A program made the translations under genes and the position numbers. Positions 1 through 6,996 of a stretch of 64,000 nucleotides of DNA are shown in pieces. Under the pieces are notes generated by a model. It was not told the origin of the DNA and made no database searches. It saw nothing but the letters and a program-made list of their open reading frames with translations. Position 1 is the stretch's first letter. Each line of letters opens with the position of its first letter. Source of the stretch: CATOSD01 sp965226695 (GTDB lineage Bacteria > Chloroflexota > Dehalococcoidia > Lucifugimonadales > CATOSD01); the NCBI GenBank assembly GCA_965226695.1, contig OZ245405.1, forward strand, positions 2,852,001-2,916,000. Reading direction: 5' to 3'.

Positions 1-213
1 AACGAGGTGCGGGTGGACAAGCACGGAAGGACCAACGTCGATGGCGTGTTCGCGGCGGGCGACTTGACCGACGCCTCCGGCGACCTGAAGCAGACGATAA
101 CCGCCGCCGCGTCCGGTGCGCTCGCCGCCACCGCCGCCTACGAGTACGTGAGCATCCACGGCAACCGCTGTGCGACGCACGCCGCGGGATACCATATCGA
201 AGCCGCCGACTAA
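1..213 (+). CDS. Thioredoxin reductase / FAD-dependent pyridine nucleotide oxidoreductase, C-terminal end (partial)
   Basis: The gene starts before the window; about 70 C-terminal residues are present. The visible part carries the second FAD-binding signature GVFAAGD (about residues 18-24 of the fragment), followed by DLKQTITAAASGALAA, the flavin-contacting helix seen at the end of thioredoxin reductases and related class II pyridine nucleotide-disulfide oxidoreductases. The catalytic CxxC lies upstream and is not seen. The tail after the helix (SIHGNRCATHAAGYHIEAAD) is longer than in short TrxB enzymes. Thioredoxin reductase is the most likely identity; a ferredoxin-NADP reductase of the same fold cannot be excluded. 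A palindromic repeat follows the stop directly. Confidence 0.8.
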   Translation, partial: NEVRVDKHGRTNVDGVFAAGDLTDASGDLKQTITAAASGALAATAAYEYVSIHGNRCATHAAGYHIEAAD

Positions 214-215
214 CT

Positions 216-251
216 CCCTCTCCCTGATGGGAGAGGGTTGGGGTGAGGGTG
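216..251 (+). repeat. Interspersed hairpin repeat, CCCTCTCCC/GGGAGAGGG type
   Basis: A 9-bp perfect stem (216-224 with 229-237) encloses the loop TGAT and is followed by TTGGGGTGAGGGTG. The same architecture (C-rich arm, T(T/C)GAT loop, G-rich arm, purine-rich GGATGGGGGTG-like tail) recurs at 2553, 6947, 22286, 41049 and 49801, always between genes. It is a dispersed, REP-like family; whether it ends transcription here is unknown, because no T-run follows. Confidence 0.75.
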
Positions 252-388
252 AAGACGCAGAACGCCCGGTGGCGCCCGCACGCGGATACGGGATATAATC
301 TCTGCGGCGCGGGCCTACGGCGCCCAGCGCCCCGAAACGCGCCGACGAACCGGACTCGAAAGACCGGCATGAACCCAGGAGGCTAGCG

Positions 389-1522
389 ATGGACCTGACC
401 CTTACCGAAATCCAGAACCTGCTCCAGAACTCCACGCGAGAGTTCATGGACGCCGAAATGCCAAAGTCCAGGGTGCTCGAAATCGACGACAGCGAGTCGG
501 GCTTCGCGAGCGACATCTGGCAGCAGATTGCCGAATTGGGTTACGCCGGCATGGTCATCCCGGAAGAGTACGGCGGCTCCGGCAACTCGTTCACCGACAT
601 GGGCGTGGTTTACGAGATAATGGGCTACTACGCCTGCCCCAGTCCCCACCACTCCTCCGCGGTGCTCGCGGCCCAGGCCATCCTCGAGGCCGGCAGCAGC
701 GCGCAGAAAGAGGCCATGCTGCCCGCCATCGCGTCCGGCCAGCAGATCTTCGCCTTCGCCTACACCGAGCCCGACTACGGCTGGGGGCCGGGTGTGGTGC
801 AGCTTCCCGCCACCAGGCGGGACGGCGCTTACGTGCTCAACGGCGCCAAGCTCTTCATTCCCGACGCCAACGTCTGCGACCAGATGATAGTCGTCGCCCG
901 CACCAGCGAGGGCTCCGGCGAAGAGGGCATCAGCATGTTCGTGGTGGACAGTAACTCGCCCGGCGTGTCAGTGCGCGTCCAGACCGGATGGATAGGCCCC
1001 AAGGTGTGCGAGGTGATCTTCGACAACGTGGAGGTGCCCGCCTCGAACGCCCTGGGAGCAGTTGGCGAGGCATGGCCCGCGGTGGAGGCGGTGCGCGACA
1101 GGGGCACGGCGCTGATCTCGGTGTTCATGGCCGGCGGCACCCAGCGCGTATACGACATGGCCCGCGACTACAGCCAGACACGCATAGCCTTCGGAGTGCC
1201 CATCGGCACCTTCCAGCGCGTGCAGGACCACGTTATCGACGCGCTCAACGACGCCGATTCCGCCAAGTGGTCTTCCTTCGAGGCGCTGTGGCAGCTCGAC
1301 GAGGGAATGCCCAGCGCGCCCGTCAGCGTGTCCATGGCGAAGTCCGTCGTCAGCGTCGGCTTCCCCCGCGCCTGCGACTCCTCGCACCACGTCCACGGCG
1401 GCATCGGCACCGACCTCGAGTACGGCCTCACGCAGTACACCAAGCGCGCGCGTACGCTCCAGCACTACCTGGGCGACGCCCAGTACCACAAGGCGCGCAT
1501 GGCGAGGCTGCTGGAGCTTTAG
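389..1522 (+). CDS. Acyl-CoA dehydrogenase family protein
   Basis: At 377 residues it matches the usual length of acyl-CoA dehydrogenases, FAD enzymes that introduce an alpha-beta double bond into acyl-CoA thioesters. The N-terminal helical domain contains GYAGMVIPEEYGGSG, the conserved turn before the middle beta domain. The middle domain has FAFAYTEPDYG, a variant of the YxxTEPxxGSD signature, and LNGAKLFIPDA. The C-terminal domain shows the FG.PIGTFQRVQDH and HVHGGIGTDLEYGLTQY motifs that contact FAD and the CoA ester. The ATG is preceded by AGGAGG with 6-nt spacing. A TATAAT lies at 294-299. It is a likely fatty-acid or aromatic/terpenoid side-chain degradation enzyme; substrate unknown. 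Confidence 0.93.
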   Translation: MDLTLTEIQNLLQNSTREFMDAEMPKSRVLEIDDSESGFASDIWQQIAELGYAGMVIPEEYGGSGNSFTDMGVVYEIMGYYACPSPHHSSAVLAAQAILEAGSSAQKEAMLPAIASGQQIFAFAYTEPDYGWGPGVVQLPATRRDGAYVLNGAKLFIPDANVCDQMIVVARTSEGSGEEGISMFVVDSNSPGVSVRVQTGWIGPKVCEVIFDNVEVPASNALGAVGEAWPAVEAVRDRGTALISVFMAGGTQRVYDMARDYSQTRIAFGVPIGTFQRVQDHVIDALNDADSAKWSSFEALWQLDEGMPSAPVSVSMAKSVVSVGFPRACDSSHHVHGGIGTDLEYGLTQYTKRARTLQHYLGDAQYHKARMARLLEL

Positions 1523-1555
1523 CCGCGCGACGCATCGGCGCCCCACACAGCAGAC

Positions 1556-1762
1556 GTGCCGACCTACCTGGTAAAGCCGCCGCCTTACGAGCTGCGCATG
1601 GCGTTCATGGACGCGCTGGAAGAGTCGGGCATCGACTACTCGCGCGAGGCCGAGGGCTACCTCGTCTACCTCAAGGACGACCAGCGCGAGATGTGGGAGC
1701 ACATCAGCGAGTCTTGCCGAGCCGAGGTGCTGGAAGAGGACCCGCCGATGTTGTTCGGCTGA
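1556..1762 (+). CDS. Small conserved-looking acidic protein (68 aa)
   Basis: An open frame starting with GTG, 33 nt after the acyl-CoA dehydrogenase stop and on the same strand. The protein is acidic and rich in E, D and Y (GYLVYLKDDQREMWEHISESCRAEVLEEDP). Codon use is like the flanking high-GC genes, and the third-position GC preference supports translation. I see no signal peptide or known motif, and the ribosome-binding site is weak. Position and strand suggest co-transcription with the dehydrogenase. The function is not recognised. Confidence 0.55.
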   Translation: MPTYLVKPPPYELRMAFMDALEESGIDYSREAEGYLVYLKDDQREMWEHISESCRAEVLEEDPPMLFG

Positions 1763-1796
1763 CCGTCCGCCCACCCAGGCGTGGCGATCCTCCATA

Positions 1797-1825
1797 CGTA
1801 GGGGCGGTTCGCGAACCGCCCGCGT
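1797..1825. repeat. Palindromic repeat GTAGGGGCGGTTC-GCGAACCGCCC
   Basis: Positions 1802-1821 form a perfect 20-nt palindrome (GGGCGGTTCG and its complement), preceded by CGTAG. A relative with the same GTAGGGGCGG lead and a GGCGGGTTT/AAACCCGCC stem lies at 2502-2527. It is a second intergenic repeat family, distinct from the CCCTCTCCC hairpins, sitting between the small protein gene and the hydrolase gene. Confidence 0.65.
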
Positions 1826-1842
1826 AGGCCGTGAATGCTGCG

Positions 1843-2448
1843 ATGACACCCCGGAAGGTCGTGATACCCTCCGCCGGCGAGTCCGCGGAGGCGTTGCTGT
1901 ATCGCTCAGGCGGCGGCGACCGCGCCGTGCTCTGGGCCGGCGGATGGCGCGAGGGCGATTCCGCCGCCGGCCTCCCAGCGGACGTCGCCCGCGCACTGCT
2001 TCTGAATGGCGTGTCCTCCCTGCTGCTGCGCTACCGTACGCCCTACGGGCTGCCCTCGTGCGTCGACGACGCCCTGGCGTCGGTCGACTGGCTGGAGCGC
2101 GAGGGAATCGTCCGGGTCGCCATGGTGGGCCACTCTTTCAGCGGCGCCGTGGTCATATCGGCAGCGCCCCGCAGCGATCGGGTCGTCGCGGTGGCGGCCC
2201 TGGCGAGCCAGACCTACGGCGCGACGGGGGCGTCTCGCGTCAGTCCCAGGCCGCTGCTGCTGGTGCACGGCACGGAAGACGAGCGACTGGCGCCCTACTG
2301 CTCTGAGCAGATCTACTCGTGGGCGCGCCGCCCCAAGGAACTGCGGTTCATGCCGGGGGCGTCGCACAGCCTGCGAGAGTCTCACGGGGAGCTGCTGCCA
2401 CTGCTGGCCGACTGGCTGGCCGCCAAGCTGGACGCAGACGGAAGATGA
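1843..2448 (+). CDS. Alpha/beta-hydrolase family protein
   Basis: About 201 residues with the dienelactone-hydrolase-like small alpha/beta fold. The nucleophile elbow reads GHSFSG (VAMVGHSFSGAVVISAA), so the catalytic Ser sits in G-x-S-x-G. A late acid motif, LLLVHGTEDERLAP, supplies the Asp, and GASHSLRE supplies the catalytic His. There is no signal peptide, so it is cytoplasmic. The ATG at 1843 and a GTG at 1831 are both possible starts; neither has a strong ribosome-binding site, and a palindromic repeat ends just upstream. Substrate unknown; likely an esterase or dienelactone-hydrolase-like enzyme. Confidence 0.82.
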   Translation: MTPRKVVIPSAGESAEALLYRSGGGDRAVLWAGGWREGDSAAGLPADVARALLLNGVSSLLLRYRTPYGLPSCVDDALASVDWLEREGIVRVAMVGHSFSGAVVISAAPRSDRVVAVAALASQTYGATGASRVSPRPLLLVHGTEDERLAPYCSEQIYSWARRPKELRFMPGASHSLRESHGELLPLLADWLAAKLDADGR

Positions 2449-2501
2449 GCATCGCCGGCGGAGGGGAACGCACCAAGGGCCCCTTCCCTCTCGACGGGCA
2501 A

Positions 2502-2590
2502 TCGTAGGGGCGGGTTTGAAACCCGCCTGCTGGGTGTGGCGTGAAGACAAACCCCTTCCCCCTCGATGGGGGAAGGTCGGGATGGGGGTG
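2502..2590. repeat. Two adjacent intergenic repeats (GGCGGGTTT palindrome, then C-rich/G-rich hairpin)
   Basis: Positions 2502-2527 hold GTAGGGGCGGGTTTGAAACCCGCC, a palindrome of the type seen at 1797. Positions 2553-2590 hold the hairpin CTTCCCCC-TCGAT-GGGGGAAG followed by GTCGGGATGGGGGTG. A damaged further copy (CCCCTTCCCTCTCGACGGG) lies just before at about 2478-2496. The cluster lies between the convergent hydrolase and Tat-signal genes. Confidence 0.65.
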
Positions 2591-2612
2591 GAGGCTACCC
2601 TGGAAGCACCCC

Positions 2613-2798
2613 CTACGTGGAGTCCGCGCCGTCGGCCGGGGTGAAGATCGAGTCGGGCGGCAGCTCAGACCGGCGGCCCCTGCGAATCACCTTGGGCAGC
2701 AGCATACCAACGGCCAGCGCGCCGGCGATGCCCAGCGGCAGACCCTTGAGGAAATCCCTGCGAGATAGCCTGCCCTTACCCTCGGTCTTCTTGTCCAT
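2613..2798 (-). CDS. Small twin-arginine (Tat) signal protein (61 aa)
   Basis: The start is the ATG at 2798, preceded by GGAGGA with good spacing; the longer frame upstream lacks coding character. The N-terminus has a Tat motif, LSRRDFLKG (about residues 11-19), followed by a hydrophobic stretch, LPLGIAGALAVGMLLP, and a basic stop KVIRRGRR. Only some 25 residues follow, so the mature part is a short acidic tail. Such tiny Tat-signal proteins can be small membrane-anchored partners of respiratory oxidoreductases, but no oxidoreductase gene is adjacent. The function is not recognised. Confidence 0.72.
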   Translation of the reverse strand: MDKKTEGKGRLSRRDFLKGLPLGIAGALAVGMLLPKVIRRGRRSELPPDSIFTPADGADST

Positions 2799-3148
2799 AG
2801 CCGCGTGTCCTCCGTGGTGCTTCGCCCGCCCGGGCGGTGCCGTGCTGCGTGGCCTCAGTCTGTCGTCAGGTGCGCCGTCCATTATATGGAATGATGGCAG
2901 GCCCAGCAAGCACGGGCTTTTCCACAAACACAAAAGGGAGGGTCGGCGAGGATGGGCACCTTGCACAACGCACTACAGCGGTGTTGCCAGGCTCATACCA
3001 AAGGAAAACACGGCTCTGCAAACGAAATAACTCGAGAAGGCCTCTACTTCATAGTCGCACTTACGAACCTCAAGGCAGCTGATCTGTCTGTTGTCCACAC
3101 ATTGCCAACTGATGAGTCAAAAGACCACACCGTCTAGTTGATTTCACG
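2799..3148. other. Gene-free stretch, start of an AT-richer patch
   Basis: No open frame here has coding character. GC content falls from the host level to near 50 percent from about 2880 onward and stays low to about 5660, which marks the left edge of an accessory region. I see no tRNA, terminal repeat or integrase remnant in it. Confidence 0.5.
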
Positions 3149-3910
3149 CTAAGAACCTTCTCTCACCAGCGTAACCATTTGAAGCCCGAAACGAGAAGTC
3201 AACAGGCCGTACGTGTCATTCAACACGTCAACAATTTCGTCAGATAAGTTAGAACTTTGTTGGACCTTCAATTGGGAGGCTTCCAGCGCGATGATGAGCT
3301 TATCCCGAAGTTGATAAAAGTAGCTCTCGTCTATGTCCACCATCTCTTGAATCGTGGCGTAGTGCTTTTCCGCAGTAAACTCACCCTTGAGAACAAAGGG
3401 TTCCGAGTGCCAAGAAGGTGACACACAGTATTCTGTGAAAGTGAGATGGTGCACATCGTTGTCCGTCACCCAAGGTAGGACATTGAGGGGCGCCCACAGG
3501 CTGTTGGCCGTGACTGACTGCTGGTTGAAATGTTCGTTGAACTCTTCCGATGTGTGGAATTAAGGGGCAACGTAATAGACGCTTTCCACATTCTCCACTA
3601 ACCGCTTTAGTAATGCGTGTTGGTTCGTGTCGGAAGTTTGGTTAGATCTAACACGCGTAGTGATGGGCACGCGATAGTGTGGCTGTCCATGATGGTCCTA
3701 GTGAATTGCATTGCTACGGGTCATGTACTCTGCAAGCTTGAACTGGAAGAACTTGGGGTGTCCAGAATAGTTCAACTTGAGGTCGTAACCCTTCTCAGCT
3801 TCCCGAACCAGGGAGGGCAATTCGGGTGCAGCCTTCAGCCCAAGTGTATGGTTGACATATTCGTGAGTGAACGCAAAGCCGTAGGAAAACTCCGAGAATT
3901 CAGAACGCAT
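3149..3910 (-). pseudogene. Conserved hypothetical protein gene interrupted by two in-frame stop codons
   Basis: Reading from the ATG at 3910 (GGAGG, 6-nt spacing), one frame runs to the stop at 3149 with no frameshift, interrupted only by TAG at 3700-3698 and TAA at 3562-3560. The blocks before, between and after the stops read as one coherent protein: YGFAFTHEYVNHTLGL, FFQFKLAEYMTRSNA, then HYRVPITTR, HALLKRLVENVESVYYVAP, then FHTSEEFNEHFNQQ and FVLKGEF. The YYVAP-stop-FHTSEEFNE junction falls where an uninterrupted protein would have one ordinary residue. About 253 residues if read through. It is best explained as a recently inactivated accessory gene; TAG and TAA together make recoding unlikely. 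The biochemical role is unknown. Confidence 0.75.
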
Positions 3911-4100
3911 GAACAGCCTCCATCGTCAATGTTTATAGTGACACTCTTCCAGTCGGGCTTTGCCTGCTTGAAACGACAGCATTAGCACGATAGAGCAATG
4001 ACCCCGTGAGATGCCCTTGGCGTACCAACCTAGCATTAAGGCCTCTGTTCACGAATTGACAGCGCACTTTGATCATTGAAGGTGGGCTCAATAACCGGCG

Positions 4101-5415
4101 TCAAAGATGGGGCTGTACCCCGTCTGTGTTTTCCAATGGAATTCTGGGGCATCCTGAGGTCAAGTCGTCAACCGTGCATTCAACATCTGATTCGAATGCC
4201 TTGAGCCGCGGAGAATTGCCCTCTTTATCCGCCACATTGACGTCCGCACTTGCGGCGACCAGCAGGCTCACGATTCCTGCACAGCCACTTTGGGTCGCCA
4301 TGTGCAAAGGCGTTTCGCCTGTGTCATCTTGCGCGTTAGCGTCAGCTCCGGCGGCAATCAGCAGTCCCACTAATTCCTCAGCGCCGATTTGAACGGCCAT
4401 GTGTAAAGGCGTTTTACCCTCGGCTTGTTGGGTGTCGACATCAGCACCACCATCAATAAGGACCCGTGCAGAGCCTGACTTAGCGGATAGAACCGCAGCG
4501 TGAAGTGGTGTTGATCCATCTTCATACTTCACATTGACATCGGCACCAGCATCTAACAGCAATCCCACCATATCCGCTTCGCCTCTGTAGGCCGCCGCGT
4601 GAAGCAGCGTTAGTCCATCTTCAAACTTCTCGTTGACATCAACTCCAGAATCCAGCAGCAGTTTCACCATATCCGCTTCGCTTAGCCACATCGCCGTATG
4701 CAACGGTGTATCGCCACTATCTGTCGTCGCATTGATTTCAGCGCCGGCATCTATCAGTAAACCCGCTATACTTGGTCTGCCCATACTGGCCGCCGCATGT
4801 AGCGGCGTTGCACCGTCCCCATCTACCGCATTGACGTCCGCGCCTAGAGCGATCAGAAAACGCACCATGTTCGCGCGGCCGTACCACGCTGCAGAATGAA
4901 GCGGTGTTTTTCCGATATCATCCTTCACATTGACATCAGCACCGGCGTCTGCGAGTAGATCCACTATGCCTACTCCGCCTCTAAGTGCTGCCACGTGTAG
5001 TGGTGTCAGTCCATATTCATCCCTCGCGTTAGCAGCACCTATCGCAGTCCACCAATTCCTCATATTCGAACCAAACCACCCCATGTAGGGGTGTTTCGCT
5101 CCTTTCACCCTCTGCGCGAACGTCGGCGCCAGCCGATACTAGAGCCCGCACAAGGCTCGCCCTGTTCTTAGCCACCGCGGCGTGAAGCGGCCTGGCTGTA
5201 TCGCCATCTAGTGCTTCAAGATCGGCGCCAGCGCACAACAGTGTTTGGATAACGGCGAGTGCGCCTTCAGTCACTGCCCAATGCAACGGTGCGTCGCCTC
5301 TTTCATCTCTGATGTTGACGTCTGCACCGATGAGTAACGCGGTGCGCACCAAGCTAGGGGAATCCCTCGAAATCGCGACTCGCAATAGAGCGGCACGCAA
5401 TCGATTCAAGTCCAT
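4101..5415 (-). pseudogene. Ankyrin-repeat protein gene, split by a frameshift
   Basis: Two overlapping frames (5415-5029 and 5108-4101) together encode about 12 ankyrin repeats with the 33-residue consensus (TPLHxAA..G....V.LLL.AGADVN). The first part starts at MDLNRLRAALL. The frames join near 5050, inside a repeat: after EELVD the next frame resumes at AIGAANARDE. The broken repeat is 29 codons plus 1 nt instead of 33 codons, so an 11-nt deletion explains both the frame change and the short repeat. There is no signal peptide. Ankyrin proteins act by protein binding; the partner is unknown. GC content is low compared with the flanks. It could still be expressed as the C-terminal 335-residue piece. 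Confidence 0.8.
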
Positions 5416-5713
5416 ATTTCACAACCGTTGCACAATCGAGATTCGCTATCTCCTAACCGCTCACAGTAACCGCATCGCTCACACCCACATCGGTACTCCA
5501 GCTATTCCTCTTGGGTTGCTGGCGATAGTACAGAGTCACAACTCTCTGACGTACATTGCTATTCTACACTGCCGGGAGCTCTGGCCTAACGCACGGCCCC
5601 TCGAACGACGCCATCCGCCCGCCCCCATCCCAGATTTTCTTGACAGGCCGCAACCCAACTCATAATCTACCGGTGCGCTCTCTACCCCCGAAATCGATTC
5701 GTGGAGGTCCCCC

Positions 5714-6931
5714 ATGCCCAGACTGCTTGAAGGCATAAAGGTGCTGGAAGTCGCCAACTGGGTCGCCGCGCCCTCCGCCTGCGCCATGCTGGCCGACATG
5801 GGCGCGGACGTGGTGAAGGTCGAACACCCGGAGACCGGCGACCCGGTGCGCAACATCGCCATAACCACGCGCGGCATCATTCCCTACCAGAGCGGCCTGA
5901 ACACGGGTTTTCAGCTTCTCAACCGCGGCAAGAGCAGCATGGGCATCAACCTGCGCCATCCGCTTGGGCAGGAGGTGGTGCGCAAACTGGCGGCGGGGAG
6001 CGACATCATGGTCACCAACCTCACGCCGCACCGCCAGGAGCGCTACGGATTGCGCTATGACGACGTGCGTCCGTCGAATTCGCGCATAATCTACGTCGCG
6101 CTCACCGGCTACGGCATGGACGGCCCCGAACGGGACCGCTCCGGGTTCGACTACGCGGCGTTCTGGGCGCGCTCAGGCATCATGGGCACGCTCGGCGAGC
6201 ACGACGAACCGCCGGTGCAGCAGCGCCCGGGCATGGGCGACCAGACGACTTCCCTGGCGATGACCGCCGCCATAGGCATGGCCCTGTTCGAGCGTGAACG
6301 CTCCGGCGAGGGCCAGCGCATCGACTGCGCGCTGTTGCACACCGGGCTGTGGGTCATCGGCGCCGACGCGGTCGCCGCCCTGCGCGACCGCCAACCCGCC
6401 CAGCGCAACCGCCGCGAGCAGTCCGCCAACCCCCTCTTCAATTTCTACGAGGCGCGTGACGGCAAGTGGGTGCAGCTTGTGATGATAGAGTCCGATCGCT
6501 TCTGGCAGGGCTTCTGCCGGGCAATGGAGATCGAGGAGCTTGTCGACGACCCCCGCTACAGCGACCACTTCCGGCGCATCGACAACAGCGTCGAGCTGAC
6601 AGTCCTGCTGAGAGAGCGCTTCCGGACTCGCGCGAGGGCGGAGTGGGCCGAGCGCCTGGACGCTGAGAGGTGCATCTGGGCGCCGGTGCAGACTCTCGAC
6701 GAGGTGGTCGACGACCCGCAGGTGAGGGCCAACGGCTACACCGCCGCGCTCACGCACGACGAGGAGGGAGAGTTCGAGGTGGTGAGCGCCCCGATGGGAT
6801 TCCACCGCACGCCCGCTCGCCCCGCGCGGCCCGCGCCCGAGCTGGGCCAGGACACCGAGTCCAGGCTGCTCGATCTGGGCTACGGCTGGGACGACATCAC
6901 GGCCATGAAGGAGGCGGGCGCGATCTTGTGA
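5714..6931 (+). CDS. CaiB/BaiF family (class III) CoA-transferase
   Basis: 405 residues, the usual size of class III CoA-transferases, which move CoA between carboxylic acids through an enzyme-bound aspartyl-CoA thioester. The N-terminus LLEGIKVLEVANWVAAPSACAMLADMGADVVKVEHPETGD is the family signature (the last part is the KVE.P..GD motif). NRGKSSMGINL follows, and the catalytic Asp is expected in the DQTTSLAMTAAIGMALFERE block (GD-Q near residue 176). The C-terminal half has the ANPLFNFYEARDGKWV and WAPVQTLDEVVDDPQ motifs. GGAGG lies 6 nt before the ATG. It probably activates a carboxylic acid for beta-oxidation with the acyl-CoA dehydrogenases nearby; substrate unknown. Confidence 0.93.
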   Translation: MPRLLEGIKVLEVANWVAAPSACAMLADMGADVVKVEHPETGDPVRNIAITTRGIIPYQSGLNTGFQLLNRGKSSMGINLRHPLGQEVVRKLAAGSDIMVTNLTPHRQERYGLRYDDVRPSNSRIIYVALTGYGMDGPERDRSGFDYAAFWARSGIMGTLGEHDEPPVQQRPGMGDQTTSLAMTAAIGMALFERERSGEGQRIDCALLHTGLWVIGADAVAALRDRQPAQRNRREQSANPLFNFYEARDGKWVQLVMIESDRFWQGFCRAMEIEELVDDPRYSDHFRRIDNSVELTVLLRERFRTRARAEWAERLDAERCIWAPVQTLDEVVDDPQVRANGYTAALTHDEEGEFEVVSAPMGFHRTPARPARPAPELGQDTESRLLDLGYGWDDITAMKEAGAIL

Positions 6932-6946
6932 CGCGCCCGAGAAGTC

Positions 6947-6983
6947 CCTTCCCCCTTGATGGGGGAAGGTTAGGATGGGGGTG
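6947..6983 (+). repeat. Interspersed hairpin repeat, CCTTCCCCC/GGGGGAAGG type
   Basis: A perfect 9-bp stem (6947-6955 with 6961-6969) with loop TTGAT, followed by TTAGGATGGGGGTGA. It lies between the convergent CoA-transferase and clpC genes and could be a bidirectional terminator, although no T-run is present. Confidence 0.75.
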
Positions 6984-6996
6984 ACGTCCCGCTCCC

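Noticed and set aside
968..1996. Long minus-strand frame over the first acyl-CoA dehydrogenase gene and beyond
   Set aside because: The composition is the mirror of GC-rich coding DNA, and the true gene on the plus strand has all family motifs.
2837..3137. Several short frames in the 2800-3150 gap
   Set aside because: None has a ribosome-binding site or conserved-looking sequence.
3560..3700. Recoding (readthrough) of TAG and TAA in the conserved hypothetical gene at 3149-3910
   Set aside because: Two different stop codons at unrelated positions, with no SECIS- or PYLIS-like structure seen by eye, fit mutational inactivation better.
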